From assembly GCF_037971845.1 (NCBI RefSeq), contig NZ_CP150227.1, positions 868,001 to 932,000 on the forward strand: 64,000 nucleotides of DNA, read 5' to 3'. Under the pieces are notes generated by a model, which worked only from the letters and a program-made list of their open reading frames with translations, was not told the DNA's origin and made no database searches. A program made the position numbers and the translations under genes. Of the stretch, positions 41,516 through 50,673 are shown piece after piece. The DNA comes from Paenibacillus sp. FSL R5-0766 (GTDB lineage Bacteria > Bacillota > Bacilli > Paenibacillales > Paenibacillaceae). Within the stretch, counting starts at the first letter, position 1. Each line of letters starts with the position of its first letter.

Positions 41516-42463
41516 TCATACCCACCCCGTAAATTCCAATATCGACGCTTTTGCAGACTGTGCTTCTGTATGAGCGCCTTTGCGCCAGACTTTGGGTGAT
41601 TCTCCCATCAGTTTGGCGAAACAGCGGTTAAAGCTGGAGATGGATCGGAAGCCGACTTGCTCAGAGATAGACAGAATGGAGGCCTCCGTGCTTTTCAATC
41701 GTTTGCATGCCTCTTCAATCCGGGTACTGTTCAGAAAATCGAGCGGTGTGGTTCCCATAATTTCATGGAACTTGCGGCGAAAATGCGTTGTACTCAGATG
41801 ACACAGATCAGCGAGGTAATCGATGGTCACAGGCATCATATAGTTTTTGGTGATAAACTCTAGCACGGGTGAGATGACCAAGTCACCTTGGAGGTCTCTT
41901 TCCCGTTCGTGATCCTGAGATGACAAGCGTTCGCTGCTCGCATGAATTCGAAGCAGTTCGATATATAGAGACATCAACAAGCCATACGCGCTCTCCCGAT
42001 AGTAGGGGGACTGCTGCTTCATTTCTTCAACGATTGAAGTTGCGAGCATATGAATTTTGGGATGCTGTTCCTTATTCAGAATGCAATTGGTTCCCTGAAT
42101 CGCCCATAGATTCGGTTCAATGTGAGTTTGTGCTGTTTTGAGCGAATGGCGGAAGAGTTCTTCCGGTGAAAAAAAGATATATGCCCACAGGCTGGCGTTA
42201 TTAGGCGAACTGTATGTGGTATGCGGAAGATAGCGGGGAATGAACGTGATGTCGCCTGCCCGAAAAGGCACAGATTCTCCCTTAATCTCCATAATGCCTC
42301 CATCTGAATAACAGATGCCAATCTCCATGTGGTTATGGAAATGAAGATGCTCACTCTTGATATCGGATATTCTCCAGCGGTCTCCACTGAGTAACAGGAC
42401 AGGGAAATCAATGGGCAGGCTGTAGTGACGATATTCAATGACAGGTTTCTTCGGTTTGGGCAT
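41516..42463 (-). CDS. AraC-family regulator of the GH105-GH112 operon
   Basis: A 315-residue AraC regulator with a cupin sensor (HNHMEIGICYSDGGIMEIKGESVPFRAGDITFIPRYLPH, split in several beta strands) and two HTH motifs (VTIDYLADLCHLSTTHFRRKFHEIMG; ILSISEQVGFRSISSFNRCFAKLMG). It is divergent from GH105, 171 bp apart, so it probably activates the GH105-GH112 operon on binding a sugar ligand. An acidic-rich segment (SSQDHERERDLQGD) lies before the HTH. Confidence 0.9.
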   Translation of the reverse strand: MPKPKKPVIEYRHYSLPIDFPVLLLSGDRWRISDIKSEHLHFHNHMEIGICYSDGGIMEIKGESVPFRAGDITFIPRYLPHTTYSSPNNASLWAYIFFSPEELFRHSLKTAQTHIEPNLWAIQGTNCILNKEQHPKIHMLATSIVEEMKQQSPYYRESAYGLLMSLYIELLRIHASSERLSSQDHERERDLQGDLVISPVLEFITKNYMMPVTIDYLADLCHLSTTHFRRKFHEIMGTTPLDFLNSTRIEEACKRLKSTEASILSISEQVGFRSISSFNRCFAKLMGESPKVWRKGAHTEAQSAKASILEFTGWV

Positions 42464-42520
42464 TTTCGAGGACTCCTATGTATAAATGATTGAAATTGCG
42501 CAGTTTTGTTATGAATATGC

Positions 42521-42571
42521 TTAGAATGAGACTATTTTACTGCGTACAATGGAATAAGTAAAGCGTTTACA
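42521..42571 (+). promoter_or_regulatory. Promoter and cre-like palindrome of the GH105 operon
   Basis: TTAGAA (42521-42526), 18 bp and TACAAT (42545-42550). GTAAAGCGTTTACA (42558-42571) has perfect GTAAA/TTTAC arms and the cre core CG; it begins about 7 bp after the -10, a typical position for CcpA roadblock repression. Confidence 0.55.
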
Positions 42572-42634
42572 AAAATGGACGGACACCTCTCAGGGCGCAC
42601 TTGGGGGCGTGTGCGCAGGGAGAGGGGAATAACA

Positions 42635-43654
42635 ATGCTTCAAGTGAAATATGACAGGGAACAGATTCTAAACGTAATAGACAGCGTTACCAAGAAAACA
42701 CTGGATATGGATCTGACATGGGATTGGCCCGGTGGAGTGGCTTATTATGGCGTATCCAGAGCCTATCAAACGACAGGCAACCAAGAGATTCTGGACAGGC
42801 TGGTGAAATGGGCAGACGAATATATCGAGCTGGGTCTGCCAAGTTGGACGGTAAATACATGTGCCATGGGCCATGTGCTCATCACTTTATATGAAGAAAC
42901 CGGGGATCAGAAATATTGGGACATTGTCCTCAGCAAAGTCGATTATCTCCAGAATCATGCACTTCGCTTTGGAGACAATGTGCTTCAGCATACGGTATCG
43001 GTTTCCAATGATTTTCCGGAACAGGCTTGGGCGGATACCTTGTTTATGGCAGCATTTTTCCTGCTCCGCGTAGGTAGCAAATTAAAAGACGAAGCCATGA
43101 TTCAGGATGCGCTGAATCAGTATTACTGGCATATCAAATACCTGCAAGATCCGAGCAGCAGTCTGTGGTATCACGGTTATAACAATATTAATAAGGACCA
43201 CATGTCCGGATTTTACTGGGGCAGAGCGAATGCTTGGGGAGCCTATACGATGTCTCAGGTGAAACCTCAGCTCAACGACTGGTACTTGTATCCGCAATGT
43301 ATGGATGTAGAGTGTGCCCTTCGTGATCAATTGGCGGCTCTCAAGCTGGTACAGACCGAGAACGGCTTGTGGCGTACGGTTCTGGATGACGAAGAATCGT
43401 ATGAAGAGGTGTCAGCTTCCGCGGGTATTGCAGCAGCGATGATCAATAACGGCAATCCACTACATACCAAATACGTGCAAAAGGCACTGGAAGGCATCCT
43501 GAACAACATTAGCGAAGATGGACGCGTGCTTGGTGTATCGGGCGGTACGGCGGTAATGAAGGATCGGGATGGCTATCGCAATATTCCAAAAGACTGGATT
43601 CAGGGCTGGGGTCAGGGCCTGGCACTCGCTTTTCTGTCCGATATGTTGAGATAG
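42635..43654 (+). CDS. GH105 unsaturated rhamnogalacturonyl hydrolase-like enzyme
   Basis: A 339-residue (alpha/alpha)6-barrel enzyme of family GH105 (YteR/YesR type). WDWPGGVAYYGVSRAYQTTG, the catalytic Asp in AWADTLFMAAFFL (D134), and SGFYWGRANAWGAYTM are conserved. GH105 hydrolases remove the unsaturated uronic acid left by pectate or rhamnogalacturonan lyases, releasing rhamnose-ended products inside the cell. ATG 42635 follows AGAGGGG; codons further upstream lie in the promoter region. It begins an operon with GH112 (13 bp gap). Confidence 0.9.
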   Translation: MLQVKYDREQILNVIDSVTKKTLDMDLTWDWPGGVAYYGVSRAYQTTGNQEILDRLVKWADEYIELGLPSWTVNTCAMGHVLITLYEETGDQKYWDIVLSKVDYLQNHALRFGDNVLQHTVSVSNDFPEQAWADTLFMAAFFLLRVGSKLKDEAMIQDALNQYYWHIKYLQDPSSSLWYHGYNNINKDHMSGFYWGRANAWGAYTMSQVKPQLNDWYLYPQCMDVECALRDQLAALKLVQTENGLWRTVLDDEESYEEVSASAGIAAAMINNGNPLHTKYVQKALEGILNNISEDGRVLGVSGGTAVMKDRDGYRNIPKDWIQGWGQGLALAFLSDMLR

Positions 43655-43667
43655 GGAGGGAACCCAA

Positions 43668-45848
43668 TTGTCCAAATTAACCAAAGGCTCCTTTACACTA
43701 CCGGGAGAATCCGGTTATGAAGCACTGACACTGGAACTTGCCGATCGCTGGGGTGCCGATGTGATCCGTGACAGTGACGGTACAAAGTTGTCTGATGAGA
43801 TTATCAATGCCGGATATGGCATCTATTCAACCATTTGCATTATTCGGGATCATAATGAGTGGGCATCCCGTAATCTGGATAAACTGCAGCAATGTTTTCT
43901 CATTACGAATCCGAAGGTCGCTGTACAAGATTATGTATCCATCTATCTGATGGAGGATTTCTTCGCTGAACAATTCAGGGTGAATGATTCCAAAGAAGCG
44001 TTTAAGTATTGGCAGGTGTACGACCGAACGACTGGGGAAGAGGTACCTAGAGGACAGTGGAATTATGAAAGGGAATCTGGCAATGTTGTCATTACCGGTG
44101 TTGCTCCTTGGCATAAATACACGGTGAGTTTCATGGTCTATCGGATCTGGGAAGAGATTTCCATGTACAATCATACAACGAATAATTGGGACAAAGAGCA
44201 TCTGATGCAGATTGACCCGATCTATACGGAAACACAAACCTATCTGCTGGATTGGATGGAAAAGTGGTGCCAAGACCACCCGGAAACAACGGTTGTACGT
44301 TTTACGTCCCTATTTTATAACTTCGCCTGGATCTGGGGCAGTGATGAGCGGAATCGCCATCTGTTCTCAGATTGGGGTTCATACGATTTCACGGTGAGTT
44401 CGAGAGCGCTGGATCTGTTTGCTCAAAAATTTGGGTATTCACTCTCCGCCGAGGACTTTGTAAATGGCGGTAAATATCAGGTCACTCACATGCCTGCGGA
44501 TCAGCGCAAACTGGACTGGATGGCATTTATCAATGATTTTGTCATTGAATTCGGTAAAAAGTTGATTGATATTGTCCACAAACATAACAAGCTGGCGTAT
44601 GTCTTCTATGATGACAGCTGGGTGGGCATGGAGCCGTACAATGATCGCTTTGAGGAATTTGGATTCGACGGCATGATCAAATGTGTGTTCTCCGGTTACG
44701 AGGCAAGAATGTGCTCAGGCGTTAAGGCTGGTACCCATGAGATTCGCTTGCATCCCTACTTGTTCCCAGTTGGCTTAGGCGGGCTTCCTACCTTCAAAGA
44801 GGGAGGAGACCCTACCCTGGATGCGAAGAAATACTGGATTAATATCCGGCGTGCGCTGCTGCGTGAGTCGATTGACCGGATTGGACTGGGTGGATATTTG
44901 CATCTGGTTGAGCCTTACCCGGACTTTGTGGATTATATCGAGAAGATTGCCCATGAATTCAGGGAAATGAAAGAGCTACATCAGGCTGGAAAGCCTTATC
45001 AGATCAAGACAAAGGTAGCCGTGCTGCATAGCTGGGGCAAGTTAAGATCGTGGACCTTGTCCGGTCATTTTCATGAAACGCATATGCATGATCTGATTCA
45101 TGTGAATGAGGCATTAGCCGGGTTGCCTGTTGACGTGCAGTTTATTGATTTTGATGATATTCGTCAGGGCGCATTGAAGGATATAGATGTTGTCATCAAT
45201 GCCGGCTCTGCAGGTTCAGCATGGAGCGGTGGAGAGCACTGGAAAGACCACCAATGTGTAGACATTCTGACCCAGTGGGTGCATGAGGGTGGTACCTTTA
45301 TTGGCGTTAACCAGCCTTCGGCAATGGACGGGTACGACAGCTTTTTCAGAATGGCTCATGTACTTGGGGTGGATGAGGATACAGGCGCCAGAGTTGTTCA
45401 TGGAAAATGGTCGTACGATACTCACGATGAGCATGGTTTGGTGCCTGAGGGGGCCAGTATACTTCCGAAAGATAACATTTATCTTACTGATGGATCAGCA
45501 GCTGTAGTGAGTGAAACGGATGGTCAGATCACACTGTCCACACATGCTTTTGGAAAAGGAAAAGGGATCTATCTGCCTTCCTTCGAATTCAGCTGGGAAA
45601 ATACAAGACTACTTCTGAATTTGATTCGATTTGCGGGCAATGAATTCCATGAAACAAAGTACATTACGGATAACTTGTATACCGAGTGCGCCTACTACCC
45701 TGAGAGCAACATATTGGTTGTGATCAATAATAGTGATCAGGTTCAGTCCACGACGATCAATACAGAGCATGGAAAACAGACCGTGGAATTGGACCCGTAT
45801 GATACGGTGATCACCAAAATTGGTTTAACAAAATCGGTATCCCCATAG
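43668..45848 (+). CDS. GH112 beta-galactoside phosphorylase
   Basis: A 726-residue enzyme of family GH112 (lacto-N-biose/galacto-N-biose phosphorylase; D-galactosyl-beta-1,4-L-rhamnose phosphorylase). FTLPGESGYEALTLELADRWGADVIRDSDGT (split) opens the barrel, FYDDSWVGMEPY near 311-322 holds the acid Asp (aligns with D313 of Bifidobacterium), and GDPTLDAKKYWINIRRALLRESIDRIGLGGYL follows. Phosphorolysis yields alpha-galactose-1-phosphate. Being next to GH105, a galactosyl-rhamnose substrate is more likely than lacto-N-biose, but not proven. TTG start, behind GGGAGGG. Confidence 0.93.
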   Translation: MSKLTKGSFTLPGESGYEALTLELADRWGADVIRDSDGTKLSDEIINAGYGIYSTICIIRDHNEWASRNLDKLQQCFLITNPKVAVQDYVSIYLMEDFFAEQFRVNDSKEAFKYWQVYDRTTGEEVPRGQWNYERESGNVVITGVAPWHKYTVSFMVYRIWEEISMYNHTTNNWDKEHLMQIDPIYTETQTYLLDWMEKWCQDHPETTVVRFTSLFYNFAWIWGSDERNRHLFSDWGSYDFTVSSRALDLFAQKFGYSLSAEDFVNGGKYQVTHMPADQRKLDWMAFINDFVIEFGKKLIDIVHKHNKLAYVFYDDSWVGMEPYNDRFEEFGFDGMIKCVFSGYEARMCSGVKAGTHEIRLHPYLFPVGLGGLPTFKEGGDPTLDAKKYWINIRRALLRESIDRIGLGGYLHLVEPYPDFVDYIEKIAHEFREMKELHQAGKPYQIKTKVAVLHSWGKLRSWTLSGHFHETHMHDLIHVNEALAGLPVDVQFIDFDDIRQGALKDIDVVINAGSAGSAWSGGEHWKDHQCVDILTQWVHEGGTFIGVNQPSAMDGYDSFFRMAHVLGVDEDTGARVVHGKWSYDTHDEHGLVPEGASILPKDNIYLTDGSAAVVSETDGQITLSTHAFGKGKGIYLPSFEFSWENTRLLLNLIRFAGNEFHETKYITDNLYTECAYYPESNILVVINNSDQVQSTTINTEHGKQTVELDPYDTVITKIGLTKSVSP

Positions 45849-45860
45849 AATAATGACTCG

Positions 45861-45900
45861 ATAGACCGTATTCCTTAACCAGGAAGCGGTCTATTTTAGT
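45861..45900 (+). terminator. Terminator of the GH105-GH112 operon
   Basis: ATAGACCG..TTCCT pairs with AGGAA..CGGTCTAT, followed by TTTAGTTATT. Confidence 0.75.
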
Positions 45901-46058
45901 TATTAGGGCGTGTCTGAAAACTCTGAAGAAAGCAGATTTTATCGTACGGATATTACTGTATAGTGTTAAAACTATTTAGTAGAATATTTAAATAAGGATA
46001 GGGATCATTAGCCCTAATATATTATTGTTTTCATCTTTTTAAAGGAGAGATTGCCCTA

Positions 46059-46907
46059 ATGTACAGTTATAAAATGTTGGACCAAATAAGCATGGCAACA
46101 CTTCACGAGGCGTTTGTGGATGCGTTCTCCGACTACCAGGTTAAAATGGATTTGCCTTTTTGGAAGTTTCAACAAATGCTCCAACGAAGGGGGTATCACC
46201 CCGAAATATCTATGGGAGCCTTTAAAGATGAGAGAATGGTTGGATTTGTTATCAATGGACTTCGAAGCTGGAATGGAAAGGCGACTGCATATGATCTTGG
46301 GACAGGCGTTGTTAAAGATTGCAGACGGCAAGGCATTACAAGCGATTTGCTCTTGAATATTCAAAAGCTGTTAAAAGAAAAAAATGTAGAGCAATATTTG
46401 CTGGAAGTGATCCAATCCAACGAATCTGCAGTTCAGCTGTACAGTAAACAAAACTTCAAAATTCAAAGGGAATTTTCATGTTTCCAGTTGCAAAAAGATC
46501 AATTCATACCGCAAACGACTTGCACGGTGGAATGTGTGGAGAGAATCGATGTGGAACAGTTTAAGGAATTTTGGGATGTGGAGCCCTCCTGGCAAAATTC
46601 AATTGATTCCATCTACGCTGTACCGGAGGCTTTTATCTATGTGGTAGCACGTCAGGATCACAGCATTGTTGGTTATGGCATTATAGATCAAAAAACAGGT
46701 GATATTCCACAGCTTGCAGTGAACCAAAATTACCGGGGCAAAGGTATTGCAAGCAGCATCCTGACAGAGATGGTCCAACGCACAGAATCGCCTAGAATCA
46801 GTGTCCTCAATGTGGAGTCTCATCTGAAACCGATGCAAGATTTCCTCTTGGTCAAATCAGGTTTTGAATATCATGTGGGCCAGTACGAAATGCTCTTAAA
46901 ATTATAA
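46059..46907 (+). CDS. GNAT acetyltransferase (two GNAT-like domains)
   Basis: A 282-residue protein with two GNAT-like halves. The first has AYDLGTGVVKDCRRQGITSDLLLNI with the acetyl-CoA loop CRRQGIT; the second ends QLAVNQNYRGKGIASSILTEM with YRGKGIA near residue 228. Double GNAT proteins of Bacillota often act as resistance or metabolite acetyltransferases. It separates the glycoside operons; the substrate is unknown. AAAGGAGAG precedes ATG 46059. Confidence 0.82.
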   Translation: MYSYKMLDQISMATLHEAFVDAFSDYQVKMDLPFWKFQQMLQRRGYHPEISMGAFKDERMVGFVINGLRSWNGKATAYDLGTGVVKDCRRQGITSDLLLNIQKLLKEKNVEQYLLEVIQSNESAVQLYSKQNFKIQREFSCFQLQKDQFIPQTTCTVECVERIDVEQFKEFWDVEPSWQNSIDSIYAVPEAFIYVVARQDHSIVGYGIIDQKTGDIPQLAVNQNYRGKGIASSILTEMVQRTESPRISVLNVESHLKPMQDFLLVKSGFEYHVGQYEMLLKL

Positions 46908-47106
46908 CGTGATCGCTGTTTCGACGTAGGATCAGATCGGGTTCATACGAAAATATGTGGGGTGTTAGTGTCTGTCCTGTTGGGCCAGTTGAACGGGAGG
47001 TTGAATAAAGGCTTCCCGGAAATCCTGGATTGCAGTATCCAACCCATCCCGTACTCGTTATAATAATGTTGATATATGACATGGTTAGAGGAGACAACGA
47101 TAAGAC

Positions 47107-48909
47107 ATGAGCCGCAAGACTTACTGTAAGCGCATTCAGTTTCTGGATGATTGGAGTCTCAAAACCAAGTTGTACATATTGTTCATTTTTTGTGTGCTGG
47201 TCCCGGTCCTGGTCACAAATACCGTGTTTTACCAAAGCATCAAAGGTAACATTGAAGAGAAGGAGCATAGCCGATTCAATGAAATGCAGCAAAGGATCAA
47301 GTTCAACCTGCGGAACAGTATAGACAATAGCTTGTATGTGTCCAATTTTCTCTATACCGATGGAACGCTGAACCGGTTCATGGAGTTCAAGTATCGCGAT
47401 CAGGAAGACTATTACTCTGCCTACTATGATATGCTTAGCAACAACAATCTGGTCAGGTACTACTACAGCTACCAGCAGGTGAATCAAATTACGTTTTATG
47501 TTGGCAATGATACCTTCGTCAATGGAGGAAACTTTATTAAGCTGGATGATGAGGTGAAGAAAAGTGATTGGTATCAGGCGCTGATGAACACGAGCGACCA
47601 TATCATGATCTATTCGTATTTTGACAAACAGCAGGCGGAGATGTCGCAAAGTCAGGGAGGACGCAAAGTAAGCATTATTCGTAAGCTGGATTACTTTGGG
47701 GAGCAGCAGGTTGAAAAGGTGTTAAAGGTTGATCTGGACTACGCTTTCATCAACAAATCGCTTAAAAATGAGGGAGCAAATGGGAAGGTGTATGTCGTTT
47801 CGGATGGCAGGGTCATTTTCTCGAACGATTCAAAAATGAATCAGATGCGCAAGCCATTTAATCTGATTGCAAACAGTCCAATTGACCCTGTTCAATCCAT
47901 GCAATCGATTCCCGTCGTATCCGAGGATTGGCAGATTATTGTCAGTACGGAGAAACTGGACGTTCTGTCGGAGATTGTTAATTCCAAGCTTAATTTGACT
48001 CTACTAATCATTCTTAATCTGTTGGTGCCGACACTGCTAATCTGGTTGATATCCAGATCACTGGTCATCAGAGTTGATCGGATAGCGAAGCACCTGGATC
48101 AAGTGAAGCATGAGAAATTTGAAGTGATATCGGGACCTGTGGGCAAGGACGAGATCGGCAGCCTGACCCATAGTTATAACATGATGGTCATCAAGATCAA
48201 GAACCTGATCGAGATTGTGTTTAAGGGTCAGGTGGAGCGGCAAGCCCTTGAGCTCTCCAAGAAACAGGCGGAGCTGAAAGCCCTTCAGAGTCAGGTGAAT
48301 CCCCATTTCATGTTCAACACGCTTGAAACGATCCGTATGAGGAGTTTGATCAAGGACGAGCTTGAAACCTCCGATGTCATTCATAAACTGGCACTGCTGT
48401 TACGTCAGACGATCAATTGGGGCGACGATCTGATTACAATTTCAGAGGAAATCAATTTTGTGGAGAGTTATCTGAGTATCCAGCAGTATCGCTTTGGCGA
48501 AAAGTTGCAATTTGCAATCCGGATCACAGACGAATCCATTGCTGCCATGATGATACCCAAACTAACCGTTCTCACCTTTGTGGAGAATGCTTGTATCCAT
48601 GGTATTGAGGGGACGTCGAATGATGGGGTCGTGGAGGTATTATTCGAAATTCGAAGTAATGAACTGTACATTTCCATTCGAGATACCGGAGTCGGTATGG
48701 ATCAGGACAAGCTGGCATCGCTCCGCCAAATGATGCAAGACCCGAGTATGGATCGGATGAGCGAGCTTAGCAGCATTGGCATGATGAATGCATATATTCG
48801 GCTGCGGATGTATTTTGATGATTTCGTTCAGGTGCACATATTCAGTGAAAAGGGGAAGGGAACAACGATTGACATTCAAATTCCTCTTATGCAGGCATCT
48901 CAAGAATAA
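47107..48909 (+). CDS. YesM-type sensor histidine kinase
   Basis: A 600-residue sensor kinase of the YesM/LytS-like class: a first membrane helix (LYILFIFCVLVPVLVTNTVF), a ~260-residue extracellular dCache-like sensor, a second helix (LTLLIILNLLVPTLLIWLI), a HAMP domain, the phospho-acceptor in NPHFMFNTLETIRM near residue 400 and an ATPase with ISIRDTGVGMD and GIGMMNA-like elements. It forms a pair with the following YesN regulator (11-bp gap), and together they likely sense a glycan breakdown product outside the cell. Ribosome site GAGGAG is weakly placed. Confidence 0.92.
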   Translation: MSRKTYCKRIQFLDDWSLKTKLYILFIFCVLVPVLVTNTVFYQSIKGNIEEKEHSRFNEMQQRIKFNLRNSIDNSLYVSNFLYTDGTLNRFMEFKYRDQEDYYSAYYDMLSNNNLVRYYYSYQQVNQITFYVGNDTFVNGGNFIKLDDEVKKSDWYQALMNTSDHIMIYSYFDKQQAEMSQSQGGRKVSIIRKLDYFGEQQVEKVLKVDLDYAFINKSLKNEGANGKVYVVSDGRVIFSNDSKMNQMRKPFNLIANSPIDPVQSMQSIPVVSEDWQIIVSTEKLDVLSEIVNSKLNLTLLIILNLLVPTLLIWLISRSLVIRVDRIAKHLDQVKHEKFEVISGPVGKDEIGSLTHSYNMMVIKIKNLIEIVFKGQVERQALELSKKQAELKALQSQVNPHFMFNTLETIRMRSLIKDELETSDVIHKLALLLRQTINWGDDLITISEEINFVESYLSIQQYRFGEKLQFAIRITDESIAAMMIPKLTVLTFVENACIHGIEGTSNDGVVEVLFEIRSNELYISIRDTGVGMDQDKLASLRQMMQDPSMDRMSELSSIGMMNAYIRLRMYFDDFVQVHIFSEKGKGTTIDIQIPLMQASQE

Positions 48910-48920
48910 GGAGCGAGGAT

Positions 48921-50495
48921 ATGATCAACGTGCTGATTGTGGACGATGAGCCATTTATTCGCAAAGGTCTTCTATTGTTAATTGATTGGGAGTCTTACGG
49001 GTTTCAGATTTGCGGTCAGGCTTCCAATGGAATGCAGGCATTGGAGTGCATTCGCGCTATGCAGCCCGATCTGGTGATTTCCGACATTAAGATGCCGGAA
49101 ATGGACGGAATGCAGCTTGCCAAAACCTTGTACGAGCAATATAGCGGTGACATCAAGCTGATTCTTCTAAGTGGATTCTATGAGTTCGGATATGCCAAGC
49201 AGGCAATTAAATACCAGGTGGATGACTATATTCTCAAGCCTATTGTGAAGACCGAACTGGTTCAGGTGCTTGAGGAGTTCAGGGTCGCATTTAATGCGCG
49301 GACAGAAGAGAAGCGATATCAGCAAAAAAAAGATCGGATTATTATGGCTCAGCATATGCAGTCAATTTTGCTTGAGGTGGCTGAGGAGGATGCTGTCACG
49401 AGTCTGCAGCCCCACTATCAAGATGCCGGCATACTGCGTTGCATCCTGATTGAGGCGGAAGCTGGTCCAGAACAGGGAACGGATTGGTGTGCTCGGGTTG
49501 AGGCATGGGTGGGCAGGCCCTTGCCGGGACAAATTTTGAAGCCATTCACAGGTGATAAAAATGCGGTTCTGCTCATGGTTACGGACCTGATGGTGAGCCG
49601 TGAGGCAGTGACCTTGGAGCAATATTTGACCCGGTTACATGCCGATCTGAGCCATGGTCAAGAGGCGGCTATTGCTTGTTATGTAGGGAAGGAAGTACAT
49701 GAGTTGGAGGCGCTGCACGAGTCTTATCAATCCTGCGGCATAATGAAAAGCTTACGTTTCTTCACCACTTGCAGGCCCATTTATTACTTCGAACTTATGG
49801 ATACGACTTTATTTGTTAATCGGCCGGGACAGTTCGAAAAACAATTGTTTGATGGGCTAGTTAAGTCTATTGAGGAACAGCAGACGGATGAGTTATACAG
49901 TCATGCAACGGCGATTTTTCAATTTTTTCTGGATGAGCGAATCGAGCCTGGTATTGTCCGCATCCACTTGCATTATTTGGCATACACATTGCTGGATCTC
50001 GTGAATAACGATACGGTTACTCCAGATTCCGGGCTGATGGAATCGACTTTTCTGAAGGTGAACTACGCGATGTTATCCATGGAGGAAAACATTGAACATT
50101 TATGTGAATTCTCGCTCATGTGCGCAGAGAAACTGAAGGAGCAGCAAAAGTCAAATGCGATGGGCGTATTAGCCAAAATTGAGGCCTTCATTCACGAGCA
50201 TTACAGAGAAAATATCAGCCTGAAATTGCTCGGGGAGCAGTTTTACATGAATAGTGCATATCTGGGTCAGATTTTCAAAAAGCATTTCTCGATCAGCTTC
50301 AGTGATTATTTGAATCAATTGCGTATTGAGGAAGCCGCCCGGCTGTTGCGCAGAACAGATCAAAGAGTATACGAAATCGCAACAATGGTGGGATATCGGG
50401 ATTCCGATTACTTTATTAGCCGGTTCGAGAAACTCATGGGGGAGACTCCTGCACAATATCGTAAAAGTGCCCATGCTGCGTACTCTCTTGATTAA
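48921..50495 (+). CDS. YesN-type response regulator with AraC output
   Basis: A 524-residue regulator: receiver domain with D8-D9 and the phospho-acceptor D55 (LVISDIKMPEMDG), a long variable middle region, and an AraC-type HTH pair at the C-terminus (ISLKLLGEQFYMNSAYLGQIFKKHFS; VYEIATMVGYRDSDYFISRFEKLMG). Such regulators activate the neighbouring ABC transporter and glycosidase genes. AAGGAGCGAGG precedes ATG 48921. It likely drives the promoter near the cre palindrome at 50619. Confidence 0.92.
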   Translation: MINVLIVDDEPFIRKGLLLLIDWESYGFQICGQASNGMQALECIRAMQPDLVISDIKMPEMDGMQLAKTLYEQYSGDIKLILLSGFYEFGYAKQAIKYQVDDYILKPIVKTELVQVLEEFRVAFNARTEEKRYQQKKDRIIMAQHMQSILLEVAEEDAVTSLQPHYQDAGILRCILIEAEAGPEQGTDWCARVEAWVGRPLPGQILKPFTGDKNAVLLMVTDLMVSREAVTLEQYLTRLHADLSHGQEAAIACYVGKEVHELEALHESYQSCGIMKSLRFFTTCRPIYYFELMDTTLFVNRPGQFEKQLFDGLVKSIEEQQTDELYSHATAIFQFFLDERIEPGIVRIHLHYLAYTLLDLVNNDTVTPDSGLMESTFLKVNYAMLSMEENIEHLCEFSLMCAEKLKEQQKSNAMGVLAKIEAFIHEHYRENISLKLLGEQFYMNSAYLGQIFKKHFSISFSDYLNQLRIEEAARLLRRTDQRVYEIATMVGYRDSDYFISRFEKLMGETPAQYRKSAHAAYSLD

Positions 50496-50618
50496 CATCC
50501 TGCACTCCTTGACGGAGCGGCGGGATATTTTTTTTCGCAGATGCTGGAATTAGTGGGATTCCATCTATAGTTTATCCCGTTGAGAGGGGCATGGAAGCAT
50601 GATAATTTTAAGTCAGCC

Positions 50619-50638
50619 TTTGGAAAGCGCTTTCCAAA
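50619..50638 (+). promoter_or_regulatory. Perfect 20-bp cre-type palindrome upstream of the transporter operon
   Basis: TTTGGAAAGCGCTTTCCAAA is a perfect palindrome that contains TGGAAAGCGCTTTCCA, a full match to the CcpA cre consensus. It is 36 bp before the start codon of the solute-binding protein gene. Confidence 0.75.
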
Positions 50639-50673
50639 AAGCTTCTGTCAATATAATCGATGGAGGGGTCATG

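Noticed and set aside
45904..45950. GGGCGTGTCTGAAAACTC after the GH112 terminator, which looks like an insertion-sequence end
   Set aside because: There is no matching partner end or transposase within the window; at best a worn remnant.
46965..47057. A minus-strand frame of ~27 codons with protein-like composition (GLDTAIQDFREAFIQPP) between the GNAT and YesM genes
   Set aside because: It is too short, has no start codon with a ribosome site, and I cannot place it in a family. It may be a gene remnant.
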